Assembly (NCBI RefSeq): GCF_024868665.1
Contig: NC_079891.1
Coordinates: 17,128,712-17,192,711, forward strand
Reading direction: 5' to 3'
DNA from: Triplophysa rosa
Lineage: Eukaryota; Chordata; Actinopteri; Cypriniformes; Nemacheilidae
Length of the DNA: 64,000 bases
In this document: positions 48,143 to 60,797 of the stretch, in pieces
Layout of the letters: every line of letters starts with the position of its first letter
Numbering within the stretch: position 1 is the first letter of the stretch
Notes under the pieces: model-generated
The model's database searches: none
Told to the model about the DNA's origin: nothing
The model's input: the letters and a program-made list of their open reading frames with translations, nothing else
Made by a program: the position numbers and the translations under genes

Positions 48143-48836
48143 AAAGGATAATTCATCCAAAATTTTATTTTTTTACTCAGCCATTTCTATCCTGTATGAC
48201 TTTATTTATTTTACAGAACACAGTAGAAGATATTTTGAAGAATGTTGATAAATAAACAACACTGGCCCAATTAACTTCCATTGTATAGCCACAAGTACAC
48301 CTTTAAAAACAGACCATGTGTGACCTTGGACCATAAAACCAGTCATAAGTAGCACAGGATTTGTATGGGTGAAACATTGTATGGGTCAAAATTATCGATT
48401 TTTCTTTTATGCCAGAAATCATTAGGATATTAAGTAAAGATCATGTTCCATGAAGATATTTTGTACATTTTCTACCGTAAATATATAAAAACTTTGTGAG
48501 TAATATGCTATGCTTAGGACTAATTTGGACTAACTTTAAAGGCAATTTTTATTTTAAATTTTTAATAAATATATCATATTATTTTTAAACAAATATAATC
48601 AGATCCTAACAAATCATACATAAATGGAAAGCTTATTTAATCAGCTGTCAGATGATGTATAAATCTCAATTTTGAAAAATTGACCCATAAGACTAGTTTT
48701 GTTGTCCACGGTCACATAGCCTACACTCAAAATATCATATTTTGTGGTCCCCAGAAGAAAGATTTATATACAGGTTTTGAATGACATGAAGGCAAATCAA
48801 TTATGAAAGAATTTTTTTATTTTTGGGTGAACTACA
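48143..48836. mobile_element. Angel-like MITE split by another MITE
   Basis: The left half at 48,143-48,298 includes GATAATTCATCCAAAA and GAAGATATTTTGAAGAATG. The right half at 48,722-48,836 includes ATTTTTGGGTGAACTAC. The element at 48,319-48,716 lies between. The halves are diverged, so this copy is old. Confidence 0.65.
48319..48716. mobile_element. MITE with TGTGACC ends, inside the Angel-like copy
   Basis: TGTGACCTTGGACCATAAAA at the left is mirrored by TTTTGTTGTCCACGGTCACA at the right. Interior blocks GGGTCAAAATTATCG and GAAAATTGACCCATAAGAC are also inverted. A widespread conserved fish element in my memory; name not asserted. No frame, duplication unclear. Confidence 0.75.
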
Positions 48837-48844
48837 TACCATTA

Positions 48845-51320
48845 AAGCTGACCTAATACTGATGTGGTAAAAGTCGATCTTGAAGTTCAAAAAAATCTCT
48901 CAGACAAAGAAGGTTCAGGTGTCAAGGAGTTAACTTTATTTGATCAGGCCAAACAAAGTGAGATGTCCCAAGTCATCTGAAAACCAAGTGTTTTCCAGCC
49001 TACAGTTATAGTGAAACTTAGGAAAGGAGGTGCTTTCCTAAACCAATCAGGTAAATTCCCTTTATCTTTTATTTTTTATTATCCAGTCATTCTTGTCTGC
49101 CACTATTATTTTCTAGGCAACAAGGTTTGTATCTAATGGTGGAATGTCGGCTTTCACTTGGTTTTTTAAAAATAAGGTTTCCTGTTGGTACCAGTTTTCA
49201 GGCCACAAAGTGAACAACATGTTCGACCTTCTGAACTTTATCTAGGTCAGGCCTCAAACAGATCTCAAAGACATCACTGATTTTTGTATTGCTGAAATCT
49301 GTTCTATACTTGGTTAAAATGATTAAAAATATACTTATAGTTCAAACAACACTCAATCAATGCTTAAGTATACTGATTATATCATTAAATCATTAAATCA
49401 TCTTCATATATTCAGTTGTAACACTCAATCATTGGTCTGATTATTAACACATCTATGGAAATATCATTCCTATGAATACTTCTTATAAGTGGGGTGTACA
49501 ACAGAGCCCTAAGTGGGATGTACAACAGAGCCCAAAGTGCAATGTGCAAATACAACAATCAACAAAATGATCAGAATTATGCACAATAATACCCAAACAC
49601 TTAACATCAGAGTCTCATTTAAATAATTATACTATCAAATTAATCTACATTTTTAGGGGTTTTCAGTGGTATGAAGTCTCTTTATTTACAAAGTTCTTAT
49701 ATAACCAGTTTGAATTAACCAGATAAGAGCAAAAAAAATGCAATTTGAAGGAGGAATGAATATTCTTGATGTTGCTTTGAACAGTAAAGATAAATGTTTC
49801 CTCTGCATGAATTGCTCATGCATCAAAGGGTCTGAAAGTACTTACTATCGGTTATTACACACAGTTTTGAATGGCAAATCCATCAGAAAAACATAAAATG
49901 TCTGTTCTAGAAGGATAAGATTTTAGTGTGGTATTGTTGACTGTAAAATTCAAAAAACCTGACTGTGTCAGGGTTTCAGTGTCAGTGAGTTTTTATTGTG
50001 TCCTAGCATTGATCAAAGCGTCCAACAGCGCTTTAGCAAGAACGGTCACAATAAGTGCTGTTGGCAGTATTCTGTTCAGGCTCTGATCAGAGTGGAACAC
50101 ATGCTGAAGGCCTTAATCACCCTTGCTGCTCTTTTATATTGGGTTTCACTGTTAGTACAGAGCTTAGATGCAGACGTCGCTGCCCACAGCTGCTCATGTT
50201 GGTTGGAGAACGCTAAGGAATGCAGTGGGCTTATTGAGTGCTCCCTTCTCAGCTGGGGCCTGTTGATCCCCTCGCGTTGGCTGCGAGACCCCGCTGAGCA
50301 GAACGTCCCTGAGGTTAGCCAGCGGTGCCCTCGACCTGCTCGACTGTCCACGATGCCTCATAAATCTGCCTGGCCTGAACCAACACCGATTGTTCATGAG
50401 GAGACTTGTTTGCCTGCCTTTTTGTTTCACCCGCAGACGAAATGCTTGGGCAGTCGGGAGTGTTTAAGTACGCTTAAGGGTACTGGAATTTTTCCATTAT
50501 TGACACAGATTATCCTTACCCTTACCTTTGGCCTAACATGCCACACAGCAGGACAGCCAGTTACATCCCGGCAACCTGGGAGGATTCTGCGCGGGTGCCG
50601 GTGTGCTCCCCTTGTGTGCTTCGACAAATGGCTGTGTGGCGAAGCATTATGCAATAAACTCCATTATGCCTTCCAAATAACTTGAACCATACTTTAATTC
50701 CTTTGATTCCCCATAGACACAATTAAGATAGCCATGGTTGTAATTTTGACGCAGCGGTCCAAATGTGCAAACTCGTTCCTCCTATCTCGCTTACAGGCGG
50801 AGAAATGTCTTGCCAAAGGGGGAAAAATATGTCAGCAGTCATGTCTCATTTATCTAGTGTATACAACACGGTCTCTGTTGCAAATCATCTTGTTATTTGC
50901 CTGGGTGTATCCTCAGCAGATTTTCTTATCGAGGGTAAATCCTTGGAATAAATGTGCAGATTGAATTATTAATAAACAAACTGTGAAGACATTGGAGAAT
51001 GATATCACACATCTCCCACTTAGTTTGCATTAATGGTGGAAAATACAATTCGCGTAGCATTAAAGTAAGAATTCCTAGTGATTAATGGGAAAAAGTTTGT
51101 GCTGTTTGAGGTTGAATGTTGAATCATTTCGGAGATGAGGGTTTTCCGCTCGAATCCTGTTCCCCCTCTTTTTCCGACTAAACGCATGAAGGACACAAAA
51201 AACGTCCTTATTACATTTTGTGCTCCCTGCTGTATTGTCTCATTACACATTTGACTGAGAAAAGACTTACTTCAGAATTACTTAAGACATGAGACATCCT
51301 TATTGATTATGTATGTGCAC
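48845..51320. other. Gene-free flank with one open 690-bp frame
   Basis: Includes a short direct repeat at about 49,490-49,540 (GGGATGTACAACAGAGCCC twice, one mismatch). At 49,996-50,685 on the plus strand a frame stays open for 230 codons. Its first ATG is at 50,101 (194 residues), with hydrophobic LITLAALLYWVSLLV near the start and an AATAAA at 50,653-50,658. It has no recognisable family, so it is not called as a gene. Confidence 0.4.
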
Positions 51321-51324
51321 CAGT

Positions 51325-51554
51325 TAAAGGGATAACCCAACCAAAAATGAAAATTCTGTCATCACTCTTGTCATTTCAAACCTGTATGAGTTTCTTTATT
51401 CTGCAGAACACATTTTAAAGAACAACAGTGATACCCACTGACTTGCATTGGTCTTGTGTCCATACAATAGAAGTGAATGGGTACTGCCTATGTTTGGTTC
51501 CCAGTGAAGAATGATGTGAGTAAATGATAGAATTTTTATTTTTGGCTGAACTAA
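51325..51554. mobile_element. Angel-like MITE
   Basis: AAAGGGATAACCCAACC, AAAATGAAAATTCTGTCATC and CATTTCAAACCTGTATGAG at the left. GAATTTTTATTTTTGGCTGAAC at the right mirrors the first arm imperfectly. The middle pair is CACTGACTTGCATTGG and AGAAGTGAATGGGTAC. Confidence 0.7.
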
Positions 51555-51559
51555 CAGCA

Positions 51560-53485
51560 GATTTAATGTCAGTAACAATCTGAGACCTCACACCATCCTG
51601 TCTGCCGACGCTGCCATCTTTGTACAATTTCTCAAAGGGACAGAATGTAGACAGAACCAGACAATGGAAAGCTGTAATACGCCGTTCAAATAAACAAAGA
51701 TTTGCAGAAAAAGGCGAAAAAAAGAGCCGGAGAATCTCTGACGTAAAGACGTCTACCGCACACGCAGTGTTTCTCTTCGTCCGTGGGACATCGTAGCGTT
51801 CCATTTGGAGGATGTTTAAACAGAGATCTGCTTGTCTCTATGCTTTAGCCCTGTATCTGCTGCTCAGACCGCAGGCATTCCAGAGCAAGGCTCGCTTGGA
51901 TCCGACTCCCTCATTATATTTGAGAATCTTAACTCTGAATCCTTTCTTTTGGATGGGTGTATTCTCAAATGCATCATTAGAAATGTGGAACAGCGGCCGG
52001 TTTCCTCTCCCATTGCATTATTGCTCCAGAATCAAAATCGGCTTGTATAATGAACACAAATGAATGAAGCAGCGGACGTGAGACGTTGAACGTGAGAAAA
52101 AGTGCGCCGGAGCGTCCTGTGAGATGGCCTAATTTTTTAATTGTAATAGCTGACCAATTCAGTCAGAAGAAATGTAGGCAGTCAACCTCTCACGCTGGGC
52201 CGTTAAGTTATTCATTGGCCAGAGGCAAGTATCACTAGACGAAGTCACAAGCCCCATTTCTAACATTATTCTACACTTCACATTTCCACGTCCTTTAAAA
52301 GGCTTAATAAATGGAATATTTTGGATTTAAATGAACCCCTAACCACTTGGAGTGTTTTTAATGTGTTCTCATGGGAATGGAGCTGCGTCTGCTCTTTGGA
52401 GGTGAAAGGAAGTTTAGTGGAATGTCTGCAACGCAATTTGAAGTAATGGACTTGGGTCATTATTATTTTGTTCCGAAATTCATTACTTTTACGATGTCAC
52501 ATTCTTCTATTTATTTGCACACAAGTGGACTAGTAGAACAGTTCTGAAGCATTTCTCTGTGCTCCCGGTTCGGCCCTATTCGGACTTGAACCTACGGTGA
52601 AAGTTACGAATGCTGAAGGGAAACAACATGCTTTGTAAAAATCACAATGTGTTTTGTACGTCCCGTATAAATGAAATTTTATGGAGTCTAATCCATCTAA
52701 ATTCAAAACATTGCTTATCTCCTACACTTTCTAGGTTTCATAATCTTCGGTTTTATTCCAAAATCTCATTGCCTGCTGGTATGAGCCGTAATTGAATGTT
52801 GTAATACAGATTGGCCTGCGGACTACGGGTTCACTTGACTCCCAGGGCACGGTGCCTCTTCTAGACCCTGAGGACTGTGGGTCTTATTAACCTGTCCCTG
52901 AGAGTTTGTTTTTACATGCATATGTGTTCACTGCCATGGCCTCTTATAAAAGGAAACAGGAATGTTGCCAAATGTGTTACCCCATACTGTAGATTGCTCT
53001 GAGAGGAAGAGGTACAAAACAACAGGGGGTGTCTGCTGTACAACAAGGCCAAACATCCAGCGCTGTCAGGGGGCACGTCCAAGAATGCACTCTGTATGTG
53101 TTAAATATTTTCAAAACACGAAACTCAACTCTTTAAAACATCGCTCATGCTCTCCCCCGGTACCTGTCTTTGGATATTTGCATTCCAGTCACATCGGGGA
53201 GGGTTGGTGAAATGTTGCCGAGTACGTATTCGCATATTTTGATGACACGGAGTTGTACCTCTGGTGTGTTGCTTGATAATATTTGATGATTTGCAAGGCA
53301 TTTAACTTCACTCACTTTGTCGAGAAATGAAAAATGTTACAAATCGTCTTGGAAACTGGAATTTTGGTGTCAAAAAATTTCAGCCACTGTTATTTGTGTT
53401 TTCATAATAAACCACTGTAGAAATTAATACCAAGTCCAACTCCTAGTTTGAAAAACTGATTTGGATTAAATCAAAGAAGAAAAAT
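51560..53485. other. Gene-free flank, mostly unique sequence
   Basis: No gene or mobile element recognised. 51,730-52,260 is less AT-rich, free of recognisable repeats and contains homeodomain-like TAATTTTTTAATTG (52,130-52,143). It could be conserved regulatory DNA, which cannot be judged from one species. Confidence 0.4.
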
Positions 53486-53487
53486 CA

Positions 53488-53815
53488 AAGAATAATCTCT
53501 CATGATTTACTCAAACTCATGTCATTCCAAACCAGTGTGACTTTCATTCTTCCTAAAATACAAAAGAATGTTCATGCTGATATTTTCCATACAATCAAAG
53601 CCACTCTACGCCAAAAAGCCCCAAAAACAGATTATTAAAGTAATCTGTATGACTCATGCACTTATGCATACACAATTGCTTGTCATTGTATGGAAAGAAT
53701 AGCTAAGACATTCTGCTATAATTACCTCCTTTTGTGTTCCACTGGAGAAAGAAAGTCATATTGGTTTTAAAATACACGAGGTGGAATACATGATGACAAC
53801 ATTTTTCCTAAACTA
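53488..53815. mobile_element. Angel-like MITE, diverged
   Basis: CATGATTTACTCAAACTCATG, CATTCCAAACCAGTGTGAC at the left and AGAAAGTCATATTGG at the right, around an inner ATTTTCCATACAATC / CATTGTATGGAAAG inverted pair. Confidence 0.65.
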
Positions 53816-54246
53816 TTTATTCAAAGGTGTAGAATGTTCTTTAAAATATTGTGCTTTGGAAGGTATTTCAAATGTCATGTTTTTCAAAGTAAGGGGAAGT
53901 TTATAGAAGGTCTTACATACAGTATGTAGTTTTGGTCTGGCAGGGAGCATCATACCTAATGGTTAAGAATGACCTAATGGTTAAGTCATGCACTATGACC
54001 ATCAGACCCTTAGGCAGGATATATAACATCAGGTGTATTTCACTGTTAAACAAGCCTAATTCATTTATTTCTAGTCACTAGTAACATCTTTCAGTGGACT
54101 CAGCTGAGGTTTCATAAATGGATCACTTCAATAGGAGTTTGTGAATGTTCTAAACTCTAACTGAAAATTTTTAAGTTGGAGAGGATTGAAAATACTATAA
54201 CATGTGCTCCTTTGGATGAAAACCAAAGTTAAGTTAATAGTTAATA

Positions 54247-54570
54247 GTTAAAGGTCCAGTGTATGAAATTTAGCGGCATCTGGTGGTGAGTTTGCGAAGT
54301 GTAACCAACAGCTCACTCCACCCATCCCTTTAAAAGCACTATGGTGGCTGACACAGGGCTAAGATGTCGTGTAAAATTGTCTGTGACTCTGAAAATCACT
54401 TTGGAACCAGCATGATGTTTAAAGTAGAAAAATGTACCCAGTTTCTTTAATACTGGATCTTTTAGCTGTGTCGTGCACTTGATCTTGATCTGAGATAAAG
54501 GTGTGAATTTTTCCACATAATGGAGCATAAGACATTTAGATGATCTAACACTGGCTAAAAGTAGCAGCGA
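54247..54570. mobile_element. Repeat beginning AAAGGTCCAGTGTATG
   Basis: AAAGGTCCAGTGTATGAAAT with GGCATCTGGTGGTGAG and CTCACTCCACCCATCCC resembles a common fish MITE whose right end should be the inverse of its left. That right terminus is missing here, so the end is approximate. Confidence 0.5.
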
Positions 54571-55333
54571 ATCCAATCGGAACAGGTGCCTCTGACTCTA
54601 TTCATCACAGCCTTAAAAAATGAGACTGTTCTTTCCTTGCACGTCTCACTGAGATGGAAAACTCTTTTGAGACTGTCACATTCATTTAGTCTCTATAGTT
54701 TCAAAGCAATAATGAGCACCTGGATAAATATAGTTTTTAACTTTTTAATGAGTGTAATGAGCTCACCATCCTTTCTTTAAAGATTCACGGTACATAAAGT
54801 TATTCATTAGTCTCCATTATCTATACTTTTATTTGTTACAAATAAATTTGTATAGTTAACAAATGTACATTAACCATTTCGTTATGAATAAATGTTGTTT
54901 CAATGCTTGTAAATGTATTGTTCATATTAACTTTTATTTTGCTGAGAAGGCCTATGCAGTTTATTTGGAAATAAATATTTTTATAACTAAAAGTATGACC
55001 AACAATACTGTCCGATTAGATGAGAAATTACATTAGAGATGATAAGGTAAATAGCTATTTCAATTGAGTGAAAAGAGACGTTGTAAAAATGTTTTTAAAT
55101 GCAACACTGATTTGTCAGAGTGTAAACAGCTCTAGAACAATACGGGTGACAGATGTGTCATCTCTGATTTGCCATGCTTTTTCAAAAGTGCAAATGAACC
55201 AGAGAATGCAACTCCAGACAACTCAGTCTACACTGAATAAATTCAAATGATGAGGGCTGAAAAAGGGGCTTAAAACAAATAAAAATACATGCTTCATTTG
55301 TTATTTGTCACCCTGAACTGCAACTAGTTAAAG

Positions 55334-55595
55334 CAATGGTTCTCAACAGGGGGGCCAGGGCCCACAAGGAAGCCCCGGCTGACTTCCAGGGGGGCTCAGA
55401 ATGACTAATAATTTAAAATGAGACAAAATTCAAGATTTAGCCATTTTTATGATGAATAATGATTTTCCATTTAATGTTAAGCTCTAAAATGCTTTATTGG
55501 GTAGAAATTATGATTTTTTTGTGAGTGGGAGGGGGCCCTTTGAATTCTGTTGAATACAATGGGGGGCCTTGATGTCAAAAGGTTGAGAACCCCTG
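55334..55595. mobile_element. hAT MITE with GGTTCTCAAC ends
   Basis: CAATGGTTCTCAAC at the left and GTTGAGAACCCCTG at the right are inverses with two mismatches. Flanks AGTTAAAG and AGTTATGG match at six of eight bases, consistent with an old duplication. 262 bp, no frame. Confidence 0.72.
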
Positions 55596-55603
55596 AGTTA
55601 TGG

Positions 55604-57235
55604 TTCAATCTAATACTCATAAATAAATAATTTGAGTGTGAGTGTCATAAACAACAGGCTCCATATAGCGTGTTCCATAACAGAACATCTGCTTAGTTAG
55701 TACATGACAAAACATATGAAAACATGTGTAAATGTGATTTTGAAAATGAATTATTTCATGAACATTATTGAACACTCTTGTTTTCCAATTTCCTTTTCGT
55801 GACACAGCGACTGGGTGTGAAAATGGATGACTCATCCAAATGATGTTAAATGTCATCAGAACTCTTTGGCTTTAAGCGAAGATGTCAAGATATCATGGCA
55901 ACCCATTGTTTGTTTGACCCATATGTGAAAATGATCCTACCAGCTTTGGCTGAAACATTTTTAAGTAGATCGTCATTGGAGTTAACCAAGCAAATACAAA
56001 TCAAATTCTTGTTTCACATGCAATGTCATTTGATCTTACATTGCCAAAGTATTCGAGCTATTAAATGAGAGCGAGCAAATGGTGCTGTTTGCCGTCATGA
56101 CCTTCTGAGTTCTCATCGTTCACTTCAAACAGAACACATCTGCGCATTCAGCTCGCCATTATTTCATCTCGTAACACTCTTCAATATGAATAAAACTTGC
56201 AAACCTATTTTAACAAATAGCACAGCTGGGCCCATGTAAGAATTTCAACAAGAACAAACTCTTTTAACAGCTACATCAGAAATGTGACTGTTTGCATGTT
56301 ATTGTGTAAAGTTCCTGTGTTTTAAATGATGGGTATTGAAAGTATGACACATGGCGCCTTGAATCAAATGCTTGGACATGTCTCTGTACTGGTGGCCTTT
56401 CCAGTAACTATTGAGTAGACCAGTGTTTGTTGACATTTCCCAGACTTTTACATTGCGGTGAGTGTCTGTGTATGTGCACACCAATGTGTGTCCAACAAAG
56501 TCTCTGAAAAGGAGACAAAACTAAATTAGATCTTCAGAGGTGAACGATGTAAACCCCCACTATCACTCTCTTTGCTTCTTTCTTTGCACTATTACATCCT
56601 TGTACTCTGCAAAGGCAGAAAGAGAAAGACGTGTCTTTTATTGCAGAAAAGACGGTGTGTAAAGAAATCTTCAGATCTGTAGCAGGCTCCTTTCTCTGAG
56701 TGGCAAAAGGAGATATTCTGAGATTTTGTCTGAGATATTGATTTTGCAGTTTTATTTGAGTTGAATAGTTGACTAGCTCTCAGTAAAAAAAACACCACAA
56801 AAAGTTTTTCCCTGCTTTAGTTCTTCTGATAAAATAATAATTACAACAACTAAACAAAAATAAAATATGTTAATTTATAAATAGAAAATAAAATGTACAA
56901 TATTCAAAATAAACCTGCAATTATTGTTAAAGGGGGAAAATTTGACTGCTTTTCACTTGGACCAGGAGTCTTTTTAGCAGGTCTGGGGTTGTAGAATCAG
57001 CCATTCTGTAATAAAATTTGTAAATGCAATCATATTGTATGCAGCACTCTTTTGTATACAATATTTAACAATGGGTCCCTGCTTCATCTCTAACCACCAA
57101 AGGGTCCTTGGCCTAAAATAGTTAAAGACCCCTGACCTAGACAACATAACTATTTCTCAATAATGAACTGTTGAACTAGTGAACTAATAATTACCTGAAG
57201 ATGGAACACAGTGTGATTTATTGACGTCAAAAGTC
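55604..57235. other. Gene-free flank, mostly unique sequence
   Basis: No gene found. 55,850-56,210 is free of recognisable repeats and has mixed composition; a possible conserved element. 56,930-57,135 looks like a degraded hAT-type MITE (TTAAAGACCCCTG at its right end). Confidence 0.4.
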
Positions 57236-57253
57236 TTGGCAACCAGTGTTGGG

Positions 57254-57453
57254 TGTCATGGTCCTGCCTTCTTGTTCATGATTTTCTAGTCTTGGGGCAG
57301 GATAGTGACACCCATGGGGTGTTTATCTTTTGATATTCCATGTGCCTTCTCGTGTCTTGTCATTGGCCTCGCCCCTCTCGTTTCCTGTATTGTTTCCCGG
57401 CCGTGTTTCTTTTCCCGCCCCCCACCCCCCCGGTCGTGACAGCAACCGTGACA
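57254..57453. mobile_element. Short solo LTR inside the outer hAT end
   Basis: Begins TGTCATGG and ends CCGTGACA, so TG...CA with TGTCA/TGACA inverted ends. GTTGGG occurs on both sides (57,248-57,253 and 57,454-57,459). Removing the 200 bp plus one GTTGGG restores CAGTGTTGGGTAAGTT, the intact hAT terminus. Probably an LTR retrotransposon remnant. No coding region remains. Confidence 0.72.
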
Positions 57454-57595
57454 GTTGGGTAAGTTACTCTGAAAAAGTAATTATTACTATTTACTTACAT
57501 ATTCAATAGTGTAATTAGATTAGTGTACAAATTACTCTCCCCAAAAGTATTTAATTACTTATTAATTATTACTCAATTGAACACCACCTATTCAG

Positions 57596-58441
57596 CTCGG
57601 ATCCTCACCTATAACATCCACCAAGTCTACGAGGAACCTGGGGGTGATGTTCAACGACCAGCTGAAATTCACCTCCCACATCACAGCAACCTCTCGAACT
57701 TGCAGGTATGTGCTCTACAACATCAGGAAAATCAGGCAGTTCCTGTCGGAGCATGCCTTTCATCTACTTGTCCAAGCTCTGGTCATATCAAGACAAGACT
57801 ACTGCAATTCTCTACTGGCCGGCCTTCCAACCAATGCAGTCAAGCCCTTGCAAATGATCCAGAATGCAGCTGCACGTCTAGTTTTCAATCAGCCTAAAAG
57901 AACCCATGTAACACCCCTCCTGATTTCACTTCACTGGCTGCCAGTTGCCGCCCGCATCAAGTTTAAATCTCTGACACTGGCCTTCAGAATGATAACGGCA
58001 AATTCGCCCATCTACCTTAACTCAGTGCTCCAGATCTACATCTCTTCCTGTCATCTTCGGTCTGAAAATGAGCGATGCCAGGTTGTTCCATCACAGCGAG
58101 GCACCAAATCGCTTGCAAAAACCTTTACTCATTTGGTTCCCCTTTGGTGGAATGAACTACCAGTCTCCATCCGAACTGCAGCATCTTTCACAAGTTTCAA
58201 AAAACAGCTCAAAACATACCTGTTCCGCATATATTTGACTAACCAATAACTATGTCTGTCTGTCTGTCAAAAAAAACCTTGTTGTTCATTCTCTCCTTTG
58301 CTTACTCCAGCTTTAATCCTCCTAGTAGCATGGCCTTGTAAACTAAAAGTACTGTTTAGCGTGTTGACAAAATGTTTATATGCTCTCCTACTTGTAAGTC
58401 ACTTTGGATAAAAGTGTCTGCCAAATGAATAAATGTAAATG
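57596..58441 (+). mobile_element. 5'-truncated L2-type LINE, 3' end of ORF2
   Basis: One open frame from about 57,605 to the stop at 58,247-58,249 encodes the C-terminus of a non-LTR reverse-transcriptase protein. Recognisable blocks are STKSTRNLGVMFNDQL, LVQALVISRQDYCNSLLAGL, MIQNAAARLVFNQPKR, ISLHWLPVAARIKFK, VPSQRGTKSLAKTF and WWNELPVSIRTA. They fit L2/CR1-group elements of fish. The catalytic YADD region and the endonuclease are missing. The 3' tail CACTTTGGATAAAAGTGTCT ends in AAATGTAAATG repeats, shared with the SINEs at 9,799 and 21,246. Confidence 0.88.
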
Positions 58442-59632
58442 TACTTTCTATATCCTACATCAACCTTGATTAGAATTGATTCGAGGATAGACATGAAACG
58501 GCTTATTTAATTCATTCAAATAAATAACTACATAAATTATTCTTATTAACTGACCAAAGTATACAAATGTGAGAAGGATACATTAAAGCATACATTTTAA
58601 AGTTAGACTATTGAATTCCACTAATGAATATACAGTATTACACAGTATTTAGCTCAATTACATCAGATGTAACTGTAATTAAATTAGAGAAAAATAATCC
58701 TTTACTTTTTTTAAGGGAAAAGTAATTAGATTACAGTAACTAATTACTCACTAAAACAGTTGGGTTAAAAATAACCCAACATATAACCCATAGATGGGTT
58801 ACTATAGCACCGACCCCTTGTTGGGTTATTTTAACCCAATATATTGGGTTGCAAGTTTTACCCAATCAGTTGGGTTATGAAATAACTAATTGGTTGGGTT
58901 ATTTTTGCCAACATCTTATTTATTGTTTTCTTATTATTGTTATATTTGTTGTTTATTATTTTTGTAATTATAATTTTATATATAATTTATCCTATTTATT
59001 ATTATTCTATTGCAGGGTAAACAAATAATGCACAACATAGAAATACCTTTATAATTCTTTATTTCCAATACAATAAGATTGGTTTTATTAATGTACTTTC
59101 CTGTACAGAACAGGAAAGTCTTCCATTGCTACTGATGAATGATGTTTGTTCCAACCTATAAACAGATATTCTCTTTTGTAAATATACACACATACACATT
59201 ATTATTATTTTTATTATTACAATAATTATTTATAATTAAAACGGTATTGTCAAAAATTATGTACAGTAATGTGGAAAAAATACAAGCTGTTGATATGTGT
59301 TAAAATGTTGATACCACACATTCTTTACATTTTAGCCTGATGACCTGTAGGGGTCACACTTTTCCTATTGACTTTAATTGTAAAAATTATTACACAGTGT
59401 TCATGTCATGTGTCATATGTAGGGATGCACCGAATGTTCGGCCACCGAAAATGTTCGGCCGAAAATAGCAAAAAACGCAAGTTCGGTGTTCGGCCGAATA
59501 TGTGAAATGGCCGAATAAATTTTACCGAACATGACTCGTGATGCGATCAAGCAGCAACCAGCGCAGAGAGAGAGAGACAGAGAGAGACAGAGACACGCGT
59601 GCGCTTTATTACTGCCGCAAACATTTTGGCAA

Positions 59633-59808
<176 letters not shown>

Positions 59809-60797
59809 AAGTGTCAGAGAAAGACACAGCACGGGACTTGCCGCACGGAAGTAAATGTCCGAATGAAAGCGTCTTTACCGGTCGGTAACTTTACTTCAGA
59901 CGAAGCGGCTGTCTGACAGTAGCCCCCCTCTCGCGACATCCTTTGACATCATACAGTGGTCGCGTGCACACAGTTCCCTGTACTAAACAACTTGTCAAAG
60001 TATGTTCTGTGCATCCACGAGTGCACCTTCTGAGAGAACAGTCAGCTTTTGTGGGCGGAGTTTGGAGGAGAGACGTGAACTGAAATGGTTGTCAGTCAGC
60101 ATCAGTCAGAATTGCTTGCATTGGATGTTTTTTTTTCTCAAATCATTTTTCAATGTAGCCTATAATAATCCAACAGTTTTAGTTTATTCGTATTTTTATC
60201 TTATAGGCCTAATGTGGAATGACATTTTTAAAGAATGTTTTGTTGTAGGGGTACAGAGTAACTTACATTACATTCTTTTAGCAGTCAGTTATAGCCTAAT
60301 TAATATAGGCTATTCATGAAGGAAGGGCTCATTTTTTTTAATGAATTACTTTGTTTTGCTCAATTTATTATATTAAGTTGTTGTTGTCATGACTCGCCTC
60401 GTCTCATTTCTCTGTTTGGCAGAGTCATGGCAAGCCTTAGTTTTATGTGGAGAGAGAGATTGTTGACACTTTCGGCCTTCATACTCTCTCTCCGGTCGCG
60501 TCTCTGTTCCCGCCATCTCGTTTCCTCGTTAACTTTCCCTGAGTGTTTCATTACCCACACCTGCCCCTTGCTAATTATCCTTTGTCTGTCTCCCTATATA
60601 ATACCCTCATGTGTCATTGTCCTGTGCTTCGGTCATTGTATTCCCCCCACTTCAAATTGTTTTACTTGAATGAAATGTTGGAATTTTGTAGATTTTTTTA
60701 AATCAAAGATCAAATCGAGAAACAATGCAGATTTATTTTTACATCCTTCTTTGCTCATATTTACCAATGTGTGCCAATAATAGTGGAGGGCACTCTA

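Noticed and set aside
57523..57897. Separate gene in the frame overlapping the LINE
   Set aside because: It is an alternative frame of the L2 fragment; the frame ending at 58,249 carries the reverse-transcriptase similarity.
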